Part shown: one piece after another, positions 1 to 8,752 of the stretch
Position numbering within the stretch: position 1 is the stretch's first letter
How the letters are laid out: the number at the start of each line of letters is the position of its first letter
From: Bradyrhizobium sp.
GTDB taxonomy: Bacteria; Pseudomonadota; Alphaproteobacteria; Rhizobiales; Xanthobacteraceae
Assembly (NCBI RefSeq): GCF_022844465.1
Contig: NZ_JALHLP010000008.1
Location: forward strand, 1 to 64,000
Direction of reading: 5' to 3'
DNA: 64,000 nt
The notes under the pieces: generated by a model
Databases searched by the model: none
Told to the model about the DNA's origin: nothing
Seen by the model: the letters and a program-made list of their open reading frames with translations, nothing else
Position numbers and translations under genes: made by a program

Positions 1-60
1 CGGCGCCCCCTCACCCGGACTGCTTCGCAGTCCGACCTCTCCCCGCAAGCGGGGCGAGGT
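1..60. repeat. dispersed hairpin repeat (partial)
   Basis: Two short hairpins (ggactgcttcgcagtcc and a cctctccccgc/gcggggcgagg pair) form a GC-rich intergenic repeat. A related element lies at 16832-16950, with the same layout of 'cctcaccc..., hairpin, cttctccc..., hairpin'. This type of non-coding repeat is common between genes in Bradyrhizobium-like genomes. It may be cut by the window edge. Confidence 0.5.
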
Positions 61-83
61 AAGAAAGCGCCTTCATCCTGGCC

Positions 84-160
84 CGTCATTCCGGGGCGAT
101 GCGAAGCATCGAACCCGGAATCTCGAGATTCCGGGTTCGCTTCGCGCCCCGGAATGACGG
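84..160. repeat. dispersed palindromic repeat, copy 1
   Basis: The outer arms cgtcattccggggcg and cgccccggaatgacg are inverted, with an inner palindrome (cccggaatctcgagattccggg). A near-identical element lies at 12594-12678, so this is a repeat family and not a gene-specific structure. It sits downstream of the minus-strand thioesterase and could act as a transcriptional or mRNA 3'-end structure; that role is inferred. Confidence 0.8.
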
Positions 161-164
161 TACC

Positions 165-590
165 TCATCCCTCGTTCTTCAATATCTTGAACACGCCGCT
201 CGCCATCGCGATACAGCGCTTGTCCACCGTCACCTCGGTGGTGATGAAAATCAGGCTCCTGGTGGCGCGCACGACATGCGGCTTCGACACCAAGACCTCG
301 CCGATCTTGCCGGCCTCGACGAAATGCGTATCGAGCTGCACCGTCGCCAAGGTCGGCTTGCCGGAGACGAAGCGGGCGGTCATGCCGCAGCTGCGGTCGG
401 CAAACGTCATCAGCACGCCGCCCTGCACCAGGCCGCGGCGGTTGTGGTGCTTGTCCTCGGTGGCCAGCGCATATTCATGCCCGCCGTCGACGACGCGGTG
501 CCACAGCGGGCCGATCAGATGCAGGAAGCCGGTGGTCTCGACGATCTTCCAGCCGTCGGATTTCAGCTTGTCCGCGGCCCTGGCGCTCAT
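165..590 (-). CDS. PaaI-family hotdog thioesterase
   Basis: A 141-residue single-domain hotdog protein of the PaaI/YigI type, which hydrolyses acyl- or aryl-CoA thioesters in the cytoplasm. The conserved loop and start of the central helix read HNRRGLVQGGVLMTFAD (about residues 49-65), matching the family's 'N-x(6)-H/V-G-G' core; the usual HGG is VQGG here. The remaining strands (QLDTHFVEA, FKILKNEG) fit the fold, and the length is normal. It is monocistronic, running away from the divergent Nudix gene. The substrate cannot be told from sequence. Confidence 0.85.
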   Translation of the reverse strand: MSARAADKLKSDGWKIVETTGFLHLIGPLWHRVVDGGHEYALATEDKHHNRRGLVQGGVLMTFADRSCGMTARFVSGKPTLATVQLDTHFVEAGKIGEVLVSKPHVVRATRSLIFITTEVTVDKRCIAMASGVFKILKNEG

Positions 591-663
591 GTCCTGCGTT
601 CCGATCGTCTGTCATGCGGCTGGGGTCATTTCATCGGTCGCGCGGGTGGTGTAGTCAAGCGGG

Positions 664-1293
664 ATGGTCCGGTCATTCGACGATACCACACGGCGGAATA
701 TCGCCAGCCGCTGCGCGGCGTTCACGCGCGCCCCGGCCGGTCCCGCGTTGCCGGCGCTGAAGCGCGCCGCCGTCGCCATCGCCCTCACCGCGGCCGAGGC
801 GGGGGAGGGCACGGCGTTTCTTTTGACCCGCCGTGCCGCCAGCCTGCGCTCCCACGCCGCCCAATGGGCGCTGCCGGGCGGGCGCTGCGATCCCGGCGAG
901 ACCCAGGCGCAGGCCGCCTTGCGCGAACTGCACGAGGAATTGGGGGTCGAACTCGCCGAGGGCTGCGTGCTCGGCCTGCTCGACGACTACCCGACCCGGT
1001 CCGGCTACCTGATCACGCCGGTGGTGGTCTGGGTCGGCGCGGATGCTGCGATCACGCCCAACCCTGCCGAGGTCGCCTCGGTGCACCGGATCGCGCTTGC
1101 CGACATCGAGCGCGCGGACGCCTTCAGCTTCACCACGATCCCGGAAAGCACGCGGCGGGTGATCCGCTTCCGCCATGACGGCCAGCATATCCACGCGCCG
1201 ACGGCGGCGCTGATCTACCAGTTCGGCGAAGTGCTGGCGGGCCGCCAGACCCGCGTGGCCGACCTCGAACAACCCGTGTTCGCCTGGAAATAG
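664..1293 (+). CDS. Nudix hydrolase (CoA-pyrophosphatase-like)
   Basis: A 209-residue protein with a complete Nudix box at residues 72-95: GGRCDPGE, then REL, EELGV, matching Gx5Ex7REUxEExGU. The upstream strand LLTRRAASLRSHAAQWALPGG resembles the CoA-diphosphatase/NUDT7-8 group (LTRR...L..H.GQ..FPGG), so cleavage of a CoA or nucleotide diphosphate bond is likely. The metal-binding glutamates are all present. It runs directly into the next plus-strand gene with a 10-bp gap, so co-transcription is possible, although the two functions have no obvious link. Confidence 0.85.
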   Translation: MVRSFDDTTRRNIASRCAAFTRAPAGPALPALKRAAVAIALTAAEAGEGTAFLLTRRAASLRSHAAQWALPGGRCDPGETQAQAALRELHEELGVELAEGCVLGLLDDYPTRSGYLITPVVVWVGADAAITPNPAEVASVHRIALADIERADAFSFTTIPESTRRVIRFRHDGQHIHAPTAALIYQFGEVLAGRQTRVADLEQPVFAWK

Positions 1294-1303
1294 AGGGCTC
1301 CCC

Positions 1304-2284
1304 GTGCGGTCTGCAACGATATGGATATCCGCCGCGCTCGGCGCCGCCTTCGGCCTCGGCGCATCCGCTCCCGCGTTGGCGCAGAACTATCCCGCCCGCG
1401 CCATCACCCTGGTGATTCCGTTCGCGCCCGGCGGCAGCACGACGGTCGTCGGCCGCGGCATTGCCGACAAGATGAGCGAGCTGCTCGGCGAGAAGGTGAT
1501 TGTCGACAACCGCCCCGGCGCCGGCGGCACCATCGGCACCAAGGCGGTCGCCCACAGCGATCCCGACGGCTATACGCTGCTGCTGGGCTACACCGGCACG
1601 CTGGCGGTCGGCCCCTCGCTCTACAAGAATCCCGGCTACGATCCGCGCAGGGATTTCGCCCCGATCGGCCTGATCGGCAACGCGCCGAATTCGCTGGTGG
1701 TGCATCCCTCGTTCCCGGCGAAAACCATTGCCGAGCTGATTGCCTATGCCAAGGCCAACCCCGGCAAGGTCAATTTCGGCTCGGCTGGCGCCGGGAGCGC
1801 CAGCCACGTCACCGGCGAGTATTTCGCCCGCGCCGCCGGCATCAAGCTGGTTCACATTCCCTACAAGGGCAGCGGACCGGCGATGACCGATCTGCTAGGC
1901 GGCCATATCATGACGGCGTTCGCGCCGGTCCCGGGCTCGCACGCCAATGTCGCCGCCGGCAAATTGCGTGCGCTGGCGGTGACCAGCACGGCCAGGTCGA
2001 GCCTGTTGCCCGACGTGCCGACGATGATCGAAGCGGGCCTGCCGGGCTTCGACGCCTCGCTCTATTACGGGCTTGTCGCCCCCGCCGGCACGCCGCGGCC
2101 GATCATCGACAAGCTCAACAAGGCGTTGCGCGACGCGCTCGGCTCCGATTCCGTGAAGAGGCAACTCGGCCATGACGGCACCGAGATCACGCCCGGCTCG
2201 CCGGAAGACTACGCCGCCTTCATCGACCGGGACGAGAAGAAGTGGTCGCAGCTGCTCAAGGAGAGCGGCATCGAAAAGGAGTGA
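1304..2284 (+). CDS. Bug-family tripartite tricarboxylate transporter substrate-binding protein
   Basis: A 326-residue periplasmic binding protein of the Bug/TctC family, starting at GTG. It has a Sec signal peptide (residues about 1-26, ending ALA-QNYPAR), then family hallmarks: ITLVIPFAPGGSTTVVGR, VDNRPGAGGTIGT, and HIPYKGSGPAMTDLLGG. These proteins deliver carboxylates to TctAB permeases, but no tctA or tctB lies nearby, as is usual for the many orphan Bug proteins in beta- and alphaproteobacteria. The ligand is unknown. Confidence 0.9.
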   Translation: MRSATIWISAALGAAFGLGASAPALAQNYPARAITLVIPFAPGGSTTVVGRGIADKMSELLGEKVIVDNRPGAGGTIGTKAVAHSDPDGYTLLLGYTGTLAVGPSLYKNPGYDPRRDFAPIGLIGNAPNSLVVHPSFPAKTIAELIAYAKANPGKVNFGSAGAGSASHVTGEYFARAAGIKLVHIPYKGSGPAMTDLLGGHIMTAFAPVPGSHANVAAGKLRALAVTSTARSSLLPDVPTMIEAGLPGFDASLYYGLVAPAGTPRPIIDKLNKALRDALGSDSVKRQLGHDGTEITPGSPEDYAAFIDRDEKKWSQLLKESGIEKE

Positions 2285-2351
2285 GACGGGTTCCGGTTCC
2301 GCCGGCCGCGGGAGGGGCTGACTTGCGCCGCCCGCTTGCTACAACGGCCCG

Positions 2352-3551
2352 ATGCGCCCGCCTTTGATTCGCATGGGTTCCGGATTGGTCGCGCTCGCGC
2401 TGCTCGCGGGCGCGCCGTCCGCCGTGGCGATGGAGGCGGGCGGGCTTTCCGTCGCGGTTACGAATGCGATGGGGCAGGCGGCCTCGCCGCAGGCGATCGC
2501 CGAATATCGCCGCAAGCTGAAGGAGTACGAGGCCGCGCGCGCCGCGTTCGAGCGGGAGGCGGGCGCCTATTGGACCTCGATCACCGAGAAGCGGCGCGGC
2601 CGCAACGCCAAGCGCCGGGAGCGCCGGCCGATCACGCTTGATGATTACGTGCTGACGCAGCCGCCGGCCTACACGGGTCCGAAGCAGCCGGTGAGCCCGC
2701 TGCCGGAGGAGGAGAAGCCGCCGCGGGAACGCCGGCCGATTCCTGTTGTCGCCGACTTCCTCAAGGCCGCCGCCGAGCATTTCCAGTTCGCGCCGCAGCG
2801 CCCGGCCGCCGAAGTCGACTTCAAGCGCGCCTATGCGCGCTACGCGCTGGCCGCCGGCCTGACGCGCGAGCAGGCGGTGCGGGTGTATGCGTTCGAGACC
2901 GGCGGCAACGGCAATCACGACATGCAATCGGGACTGAGCACCTCGCGGCCGGGCTCGCGCGCGATCTCGACCGCGGTCGGCTACAACCAGTTGCTCACCA
3001 CCAACACCATGGTGCTGATGGCCGAGCAGGGCAACGAACTCATCAAGTCGCTGACGGCGAAGGCCGCGGCCCTGTTAGGCCCGTCGCGCCAGGCGATGGA
3101 GCACAAGCTCGCAGTGCTGAAGAAGATGGTGGCGTTCTCGCGCAGCGTGTCGGGCGAATGGTCGGCGCAAGAGAAGCTCGCCAGCACGCCGCAGGGCTGG
3201 GGTGTCCACGCCATGGTGCTGGATATCGACGTCGGGCCGATGCTGCAGACCCACAAGCTCCTGACCTCGGTCCACTTCGCGCGCACCAAGGGCCACACCC
3301 GGCCGCTGACGGCGGCCGAACTCGAAATGATGAACCTGACCGGCGACGGCACCGGGCTCGACATGGTGACGATGCCACAGGCGATGCGCGAGCAGGTGCC
3401 GACCGCGAACTTCTTCCAGCGCGGCGGCTACGAGCGCAACCCGGTGGTGAGCCGGCACAATACGGTGGCGAAGCTGCTGGCGATCACCGACGAGCGGATG
3501 GACGTCAACAGCGGCAAGCCGGGCGCCAAAGAACTGGCGGCGGCGTTCTAG
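2352..3551 (+). CDS. exported protein with lysozyme-like core, function unknown
   Basis: A 399-residue protein with a signal peptide (MRPPLIRMGSGLVALALLAG, cleavage after AVA). A charged Pro/Arg-rich linker (about 50-135) precedes a globular domain. The segment VRVYAFETGGNGNHDMQ followed by AVGYNQLL resembles the catalytic Glu and the 'GxxQ' helix of soluble lytic transglycosylases, so a role in peptidoglycan turnover is possible. That assignment is an inference from a short motif; I do not recognise the family with certainty. Confidence 0.7.
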   Translation: MRPPLIRMGSGLVALALLAGAPSAVAMEAGGLSVAVTNAMGQAASPQAIAEYRRKLKEYEAARAAFEREAGAYWTSITEKRRGRNAKRRERRPITLDDYVLTQPPAYTGPKQPVSPLPEEEKPPRERRPIPVVADFLKAAAEHFQFAPQRPAAEVDFKRAYARYALAAGLTREQAVRVYAFETGGNGNHDMQSGLSTSRPGSRAISTAVGYNQLLTTNTMVLMAEQGNELIKSLTAKAAALLGPSRQAMEHKLAVLKKMVAFSRSVSGEWSAQEKLASTPQGWGVHAMVLDIDVGPMLQTHKLLTSVHFARTKGHTRPLTAAELEMMNLTGDGTGLDMVTMPQAMREQVPTANFFQRGGYERNPVVSRHNTVAKLLAITDERMDVNSGKPGAKELAAAF

Positions 3552-3614
3552 CGGGACGTCACCGGGCGGCGTTCGGCCGACGACGCGGAAGAAATCCCGT
3601 CGATGGCAGATCGC

Positions 3615-3920
3615 TCAATTCGTGCCGAACATGAACTTTCCGTCGCCCTCGAGATAGGGGCCGGAGCGCATATAGAGCTGGCCGTTCTGGCCGATGAAGA
3701 ACAACGTGCCCCTCGGCACCTTCTTGGCGCCCTTCAGCAGTGTGCCGGCATTGTTGGTGCCCATCTTGTAGGACAGCGTCTTGCCGTCCTTGCCATAGGC
3801 ATAGCCGGTGTCCGATTTCAGCTCCCAGGGCGTCGGCGCGGCACCTTGCGCACGCGCATACGTCGCCAGTCCCGCCAGCGCGGCGGTCACCAGAATCACT
3901 TTGGTTGAAAATCTGATCAT
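3615..3920 (-). CDS. small exported protein, unknown function
   Basis: About 101 residues if started at the ATG at 3920, which has GGAGATAAG just upstream; the open frame extends further but the added residues have no ribosome site. A signal peptide (MIRFSTKVILVTAALAGLATYARA) is followed by a compact basic domain rich in Gly, Tyr and Lys (SDTGYAYGKDGKTLSYKMG). No enzyme motif is visible. It converges with the 399-residue gene, leaving about 60 bp between the stops. Confidence 0.7.
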   Translation of the reverse strand: MIRFSTKVILVTAALAGLATYARAQGAAPTPWELKSDTGYAYGKDGKTLSYKMGTNNAGTLLKGAKKVPRGTLFFIGQNGQLYMRSGPYLEGDGKFMFGTN

Positions 3921-4111
3921 TGTCTTATCTCCACAATCGCGCGACTCCCATGCTCTGAACAAATCACGAACGGCATCGCTTCGTCAATCCGCACTTTCGA
4001 CGCATCACGCAGGCCTTGAGAGTTTGTGATTTCCCGCGTGCGACTTCGCGACTATGTTGCCGGCTTCGGCTACAAGCCCCGCAGTGCATGAGACGTCATA
4101 GGATGATTCGG

Positions 4112-4591
4112 ATGAACCACGTCGTGAAAATCGGTCTCGGGGCTGCCTTGTCGGTCATGACGCTGGCGCAGGCTGTGGAGGCCAACGACTACAGGATCAG
4201 CAACAACCAGCGCATTGCCTGCAGCCGTGGCCTGTCGCCAGGCAAGCTCAATACGGCGACGTGCAGATCCTATGCCTACATCTTCAACGTCAAGACCTCC
4301 GAGTATTTCCGCTGCCAGGTCTCGCTGGCGCTGACGCGGGACAACAAGGAGGTCATCAATGTGCAGGCCGACGGCGGCTGCGCCAAGAAACCGCGCATCT
4401 TCGCTACGGATTCGAACTATTCATTCGACGCGACCGAGACCGAGCCGCCGAACACCAATTCGTTCTTCGGCCCGGGCGGCTATGCGGTTTGGGCCAGCGA
4501 CAATACCGCGCTGAAGGCGCGCGGCTGCATCACCATCGCCTCCGGCCTCGGCTCCGACATTTCCAAATGCGTCGACATGAAGTTCGAGTGA
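4112..4591 (+). CDS. small exported cysteine-containing protein, unknown function
   Basis: About 159 residues from the ATG at 4112, chosen because AGGA lies 8 bases upstream; upstream in-frame starts (including ATG 4103) are poorly spaced. The N-terminus (MNHVVKIGLGAALSVMTLAQAVEA) is a signal peptide. The mature part has five or six Cys (ACSRG, ATCRSY, FRCQV, GGCAKK, RGCITI, SKCVD), consistent with disulfides in the periplasm. I do not recognise the family. Confidence 0.7.
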   Translation: MNHVVKIGLGAALSVMTLAQAVEANDYRISNNQRIACSRGLSPGKLNTATCRSYAYIFNVKTSEYFRCQVSLALTRDNKEVINVQADGGCAKKPRIFATDSNYSFDATETEPPNTNSFFGPGGYAVWASDNTALKARGCITIASGLGSDISKCVDMKFE

Positions 4592-4640
4592 GTGGGGCCC
4601 CGCTCCGAACGTCATGGCCGCGTGGTCTTCCGACAAGAAA

Positions 4641-4675
4641 ATGACCGCGGGCCATGACCGGCCGCGGTCATCGAA
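4641..4675. terminator. bidirectional terminator-like hairpin
   Basis: A perfect 10-bp inverted repeat (atgaccgcgg / ccgcggtcat) with an 11-base loop sits between two convergent genes and is followed by tcgaattttc. Position and structure fit a shared intrinsic terminator; the T-run is short. Confidence 0.6.
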
Positions 4676-4701
4676 TTTTCATCTTCAGGCTGCGCGAATT
4701 T

Positions 4702-5676
4702 CTATCCCCCGACGCCCTTCTCCTTGAAGTACTTCAGCGCGCCGGGATGGAACGGAATCGGCGAGCGCTGCTGGACCTGGTTGTCGAGCGTGAAGCTCTC
4801 GGCTTCCCGGTGAACGGCGACGATGTCGGCCTTCTTCTCCACCAGCGTCTTGACGATGGCGTAGGCGTCCTCGTTGCTCATCTTGTCGCCGGTGACGATC
4901 AGGTTCCAGACTTCGGCGATCGAGTTATCCTTGTCATAGCCGGGATACGAGCCGGCCTTGATCTTGCTGGCCGTATAGAGCTTGCCGTATTTGGCGTTCA
5001 TTTTCTCGACGACGTCGCCATGATCGATCAGCTTTAGCTTGAGCCCGGGCGTCGCGGCGAGATCGGTCACCGCAGCGGTCGGGATGCCGCCGACCCAGAA
5101 GAAGGCGTCGATCTTGCGGTCCTTGACGGCGTTGACGGATTCGGAAACGCCGAGCCGCTCGCGCTTCAGATCATTGTCCTTGTCGAGGCCGGCGGCCTCG
5201 ATGACGCGGAACGCCATCACCTCGGTGGCGCTGCCAGGAGAGCCCGTCGAAACCCGCTTGCCCTTCAGATCGGCCATGGTCTGGATGCCGGTTCCCTCCA
5301 CCGTCACGACGTGCATGCGGTTCGGGTAGACCACGAGCAACGCCTGCAACGGGACCTTGCCGCCCTTGAACTTGTCCTGGCCCTGCAACGCATCGAGGGC
5401 GGCATCAGCCATGGTGAACGCCAGTTCGCTCTTGCCGGCACCGATCAGCTTGAGATTGTCGATCGAGCCGCCGGTGACCTCGGCGGTGGCCTGCACGTTG
5501 GGAAGGTTTTTCGAGAGCACGTTGGCCACGGCGCCGCCGAGCGGATAGTAGACGCCACCGGTGCCGCCGGTCCCGATCGACATGGTCTTCTGCTGGGCGT
5601 GGGCTACGCCGGCGAAGGCGAGCCCTGCGGAAATCGTCACGGCCAGTATCGCTGCGGCCTGCTTCATGGTCCTCAT
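4702..5676 (-). CDS. TAXI-family TRAP transporter substrate-binding protein
   Basis: A 324-residue periplasmic binding protein with a signal peptide (cleavage near AGVAHA-QQ). Family features are clear: MSIGTGGTGGVYYPLGGA near the mature N-terminus and GKRVSTGSPGSATEVMA mid-protein, both typical of the TAXI (TRAP-associated extracytoplasmic immunogenic) family. It lies 16 bp downstream of the fused TRAP permease on the same strand, so the two form one transporter operon with the permease first. TAXI systems import dicarboxylates, glutamate and related acids; the ligand here is unknown. Confidence 0.93.
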   Translation of the reverse strand: MRTMKQAAAILAVTISAGLAFAGVAHAQQKTMSIGTGGTGGVYYPLGGAVANVLSKNLPNVQATAEVTGGSIDNLKLIGAGKSELAFTMADAALDALQGQDKFKGGKVPLQALLVVYPNRMHVVTVEGTGIQTMADLKGKRVSTGSPGSATEVMAFRVIEAAGLDKDNDLKRERLGVSESVNAVKDRKIDAFFWVGGIPTAAVTDLAATPGLKLKLIDHGDVVEKMNAKYGKLYTASKIKAGSYPGYDKDNSIAEVWNLIVTGDKMSNEDAYAIVKTLVEKKADIVAVHREAESFTLDNQVQQRSPIPFHPGALKYFKEKGVGG

Positions 5677-5692
5677 CCTCGATTGTTCCCTG

Positions 5693-7720
5693 TTACGTCG
5701 TGAGCGCCGGTCGTTTCGGCCCCGGCGTTCGGGCCTGCCATAGCACCACGCCCAGGCCGATGATCAGGCCGGGAACGTAGGTATAGCCAATATCGCGACC
5801 GATAATCCATTCGATGATCGCCTCGATCAGGCTTGGAAACACCAGCAGCAATCCGGATAGCAGAAGCAGGCCGCGTTCGAGCCGCGTATTTTGTCGCAGC
5901 GTCCAGTTCTGGGCGAAGGCGGCGAGCGCCAGCAGCCCCAGGGTGGTCTTGATCGTGATTTCGAGGATGTCGACCCATGAGCCACCCTTGGGGATCGACA
6001 GCAGGAGGCCGACGCCCTGCGGGTCGAGCACGAATACGAACGGCACCAGGAACGCCGGCAGCGTGTATTTCCAGGACTGCAACGTGGTCTTGTAGGGGTC
6101 GCCGCCGGTGATGGCGGCCGCCGCGAACGGCGAAAGCGCCGTCGGCGGCGAAACCTCGGACAAGACGGCGTAATAGAAGATGAACATGTGGGCGGCGTAA
6201 TCGGGCACGCCGAGCTTGACCAGCGCGGGTGCGGCGATGACAGCGCAGATGATGTAGGAGGCGGTCACCGGCACCGCGAGGCCGATGATCCAGACGATCA
6301 GCGAGGTATAGATCGCCGTCAGCAGCAGGCTGCCGCCGGCATAGCTGATGACGATCGAGGAGAATTTGAGGCCAAGGCCGGTCAGCGTCACGACCCCGAC
6401 GACGATGCCGGCGCAGGCGCAGGTGGTCGCGGCGTTCAACGCGCCGATCGAGCCGTCGGCGAGCGCCTTCACCAGCCGGGTCGGAACCAGCGCGGTATCC
6501 TTTCGCAGGAAGCTGAGCGCGAAGGTGACCACGATGGCGTAGAACACCGACAGCGATGCGGAATAGCCGATCATCATGAACGCGACCACGGCGAGCAGCG
6601 AAATGAAGTGAAATCCATAGCGCTTCGTCATCGCGCCGACGCTCAGTTCCGGCTTGAACGTCACGGCCCTGGCGCCGAATTTCTTGGCGTCGAGTTCGAC
6701 CATGAACAGCAGGGACATATAGTACAGACAGGTCGGGATGGTCGCCATCCAGATCACGTCGAGATAGCTGAGCTTGAGAAATTCGGCGATCAGGAACGCG
6801 GCGGCGCCAAGCACCGGCGGCGACAGGATCGCGCCCAGCCCGCCGGCGGCGAGCAGTCCTCCTGCGGCGTTCTTCTCGAAGCCGGCCTTGGCCATCATCG
6901 GATAGGCCACGGTCCCGATCATGACCGTGGTGGCGACGCCCGAACCGGAGGGGCCGCCGAGCAGGAATGACGACAGCACCACGGTCCGGCCGGCGCTGTT
7001 GGGCTTTCCGCCCATCAGCGCCAGCGAGAAATCGATAAAGAACTTGCCGGCGCCGGAATGCTGCAGGAACGCGCCATAGACGGTGAACAGCAGGATCAGC
7101 GTCGCCGACACGTCGACGGCGACGCCAAAGATGCCTTCCAGGGTGATGAAGAGGTGGCCGACCAGCCGCGGCAGGTCGTAGCCGCGATGGGTCCACGGCG
7201 CCGGAAGGTAAGGACCCAGCATGGCATAGGCGATGAACAGCAGCGCCACCACGGGCATGATCGCCCCAGTGGTGCGCCGCGTCGCCTCCAGCAGCAGGAC
7301 AATGAATACAATGCCGACGATCACGTCCCAGCGGTCAGGCGCGGTGGCGCGATCTGTAAAGTCCTCACCTCCCCACAACGCGTAGGCGATGGTCGCGACC
7401 GCGAAGATACCGGGAACGACATCCCACCAGCGCACCCGGTTGCGAAACCGCGTCGCCAGCGGAAACAGCAGGAAACTCAGGACCAGCGTGAAGGCGACGT
7501 GGGTGTAGCGAAGTTCCTGCGTCGGAACGATGGCATAGGCCGCGTAGAGGTGGAACAGACTCATCACCACGGCGATCGTGGTCGAAATTCTCCCTGCCCA
7601 CCCCATCAGGCGGTTCGCCGCGCCTTCTTCCGCTGCGACGAAGGACTCCGCCTTCAGCAGGGCCTCGTTCGAAACCGCCTCGATCTCGTCATGGGGCGGT
7701 GTTGTCTTGTCGGCTGCCAT
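5693..7720 (-). CDS. TRAP transporter fused permease (DctQ-DctM type)
   Basis: About 675 residues from the ATG at 7720, preceded by GGGGAAG; the open frame continues upstream but the extra Arg/Pro-rich stretch looks non-coding. It is a polytopic inner-membrane protein: N-terminal hydrophobic helices (about residues 45-200) corresponding to the small DctQ-like part, then a long DctM-like domain with SSFLLGGPSGSGVATTVMIG and the FFYAVLSEVSPPTALSP-type motif (VLSEVSPPTALS) seen in TAXI-linked fused permeases. It couples sodium or proton gradients to solute uptake with the downstream TAXI protein. The first gene of a two-gene operon. Confidence 0.92.
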   Translation of the reverse strand: MAADKTTPPHDEIEAVSNEALLKAESFVAAEEGAANRLMGWAGRISTTIAVVMSLFHLYAAYAIVPTQELRYTHVAFTLVLSFLLFPLATRFRNRVRWWDVVPGIFAVATIAYALWGGEDFTDRATAPDRWDVIVGIVFIVLLLEATRRTTGAIMPVVALLFIAYAMLGPYLPAPWTHRGYDLPRLVGHLFITLEGIFGVAVDVSATLILLFTVYGAFLQHSGAGKFFIDFSLALMGGKPNSAGRTVVLSSFLLGGPSGSGVATTVMIGTVAYPMMAKAGFEKNAAGGLLAAGGLGAILSPPVLGAAAFLIAEFLKLSYLDVIWMATIPTCLYYMSLLFMVELDAKKFGARAVTFKPELSVGAMTKRYGFHFISLLAVVAFMMIGYSASLSVFYAIVVTFALSFLRKDTALVPTRLVKALADGSIGALNAATTCACAGIVVGVVTLTGLGLKFSSIVISYAGGSLLLTAIYTSLIVWIIGLAVPVTASYIICAVIAAPALVKLGVPDYAAHMFIFYYAVLSEVSPPTALSPFAAAAITGGDPYKTTLQSWKYTLPAFLVPFVFVLDPQGVGLLLSIPKGGSWVDILEITIKTTLGLLALAAFAQNWTLRQNTRLERGLLLLSGLLLVFPSLIEAIIEWIIGRDIGYTYVPGLIIGLGVVLWQARTPGPKRPALTT

Positions 7721-7945
7721 GCTTCCCCGGGGGCCCCTTCGCTTATCGGCCCCACGTGGTGGACCTTTTCGCGGCGCATTCAGTCTGGTTTGGCGGAACA
7801 TGGCAAGGGGGGCTGCCGGGGATTGGCGGCTGTGCCATGATAAAAATCCTCGGGGCCTCGTCGGGTGGCTTCTGTCAGCCGAAAAGCGTCACCGTGACGG
7901 CCATGCGCCGGCCGGCAACAAGGGCGACAGCAGGGGGATACGTCG

Positions 7946-8749
7946 ATGGAGCGGCTCAAGGGCAAGACGGCGATGGTGGTGGGTGCGGGCTCGATCGGGC
8001 CGGGCTGGGGTAACGGCAAGGCGACCGCCGTGACCTTTGCGCGGCAGGGCGCGCAGGTGTTCTGCGTCGACCGCAACGCATCCGCTGCGCAGGAAACCGT
8101 TGACATCATCGCCGGCGAGGGCGGCAAGGCGATGGCCTTTGTCGCTGACGTCTCGCGCGAAGCCGAGGTCGAGGCGATGGTGGCGGCGTGCCTGAAGGCC
8201 CATGGCCGCATCGACGTGCTCGACAACAATGTCGGCATCGCCGAAATGGGCAGCGTCGTCGAGGTGACGGAGGCGAGCTGGGACCACGTCTTCGCGGTCA
8301 ACCTAAAGAGCGCCTACTTCGCCATGAAGCACGTGATCCCGGTGATGCAGAAGCAGGGCGGCGGCTCGATCATCAACATCTCCTCGATCGCCTCGATCCG
8401 CCATCTGGGAATATCCTATGTCAGCTACGGCGCCTCCAAGGCGGCGATGAACCAGATGACGCGGACCACGGCCGTGCAGTTCGCGCGCGACCATGTCCGT
8501 GTCAACTGCATCCTGCCGGGCCTGATGAAGACGCCGATGGTGGCGCATTCGGCGGGGCTTGCGGCCAGCTATTCGGCGGGGGACGTCGAGGCGATGTGGC
8601 GGGCGCGCGACGCGCAGGTGCCGATGGGGCACATGGGCGACGCCTGGGACGTCGCCAACGCCGCGCTGTTCCTCGCCTCCGACGACTCCCGCTACGTCAC
8701 CGGGATCGAACTGGTGGTCGATGGCGGGATCACGGTGAAAACGAGTTGA
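7946..8749 (+). CDS. SDR-family oxidoreductase
   Basis: A 267-residue short-chain dehydrogenase/reductase. The cofactor loop is unusual: VVGAGSIGPGWGNG instead of TGxxxGxG, and NNVG instead of NNAG, a pattern I associate with a distinct FabG-like subgroup. The catalytic Ser (ISSIAS), Tyr and Lys (SYGASKAAM) are present, and the C-terminal substrate loop ends in VVDGGITVK. Likely an NAD(P)-dependent alcohol/ketone oxidoreductase in the cytoplasm; the substrate is unknown. It ends 3 bp from the convergent membrane-protein gene. Confidence 0.88.
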   Translation: MERLKGKTAMVVGAGSIGPGWGNGKATAVTFARQGAQVFCVDRNASAAQETVDIIAGEGGKAMAFVADVSREAEVEAMVAACLKAHGRIDVLDNNVGIAEMGSVVEVTEASWDHVFAVNLKSAYFAMKHVIPVMQKQGGGSIINISSIASIRHLGISYVSYGASKAAMNQMTRTTAVQFARDHVRVNCILPGLMKTPMVAHSAGLAASYSAGDVEAMWRARDAQVPMGHMGDAWDVANAALFLASDDSRYVTGIELVVDGGITVKTS

Positions 8750-8752
8750 GGG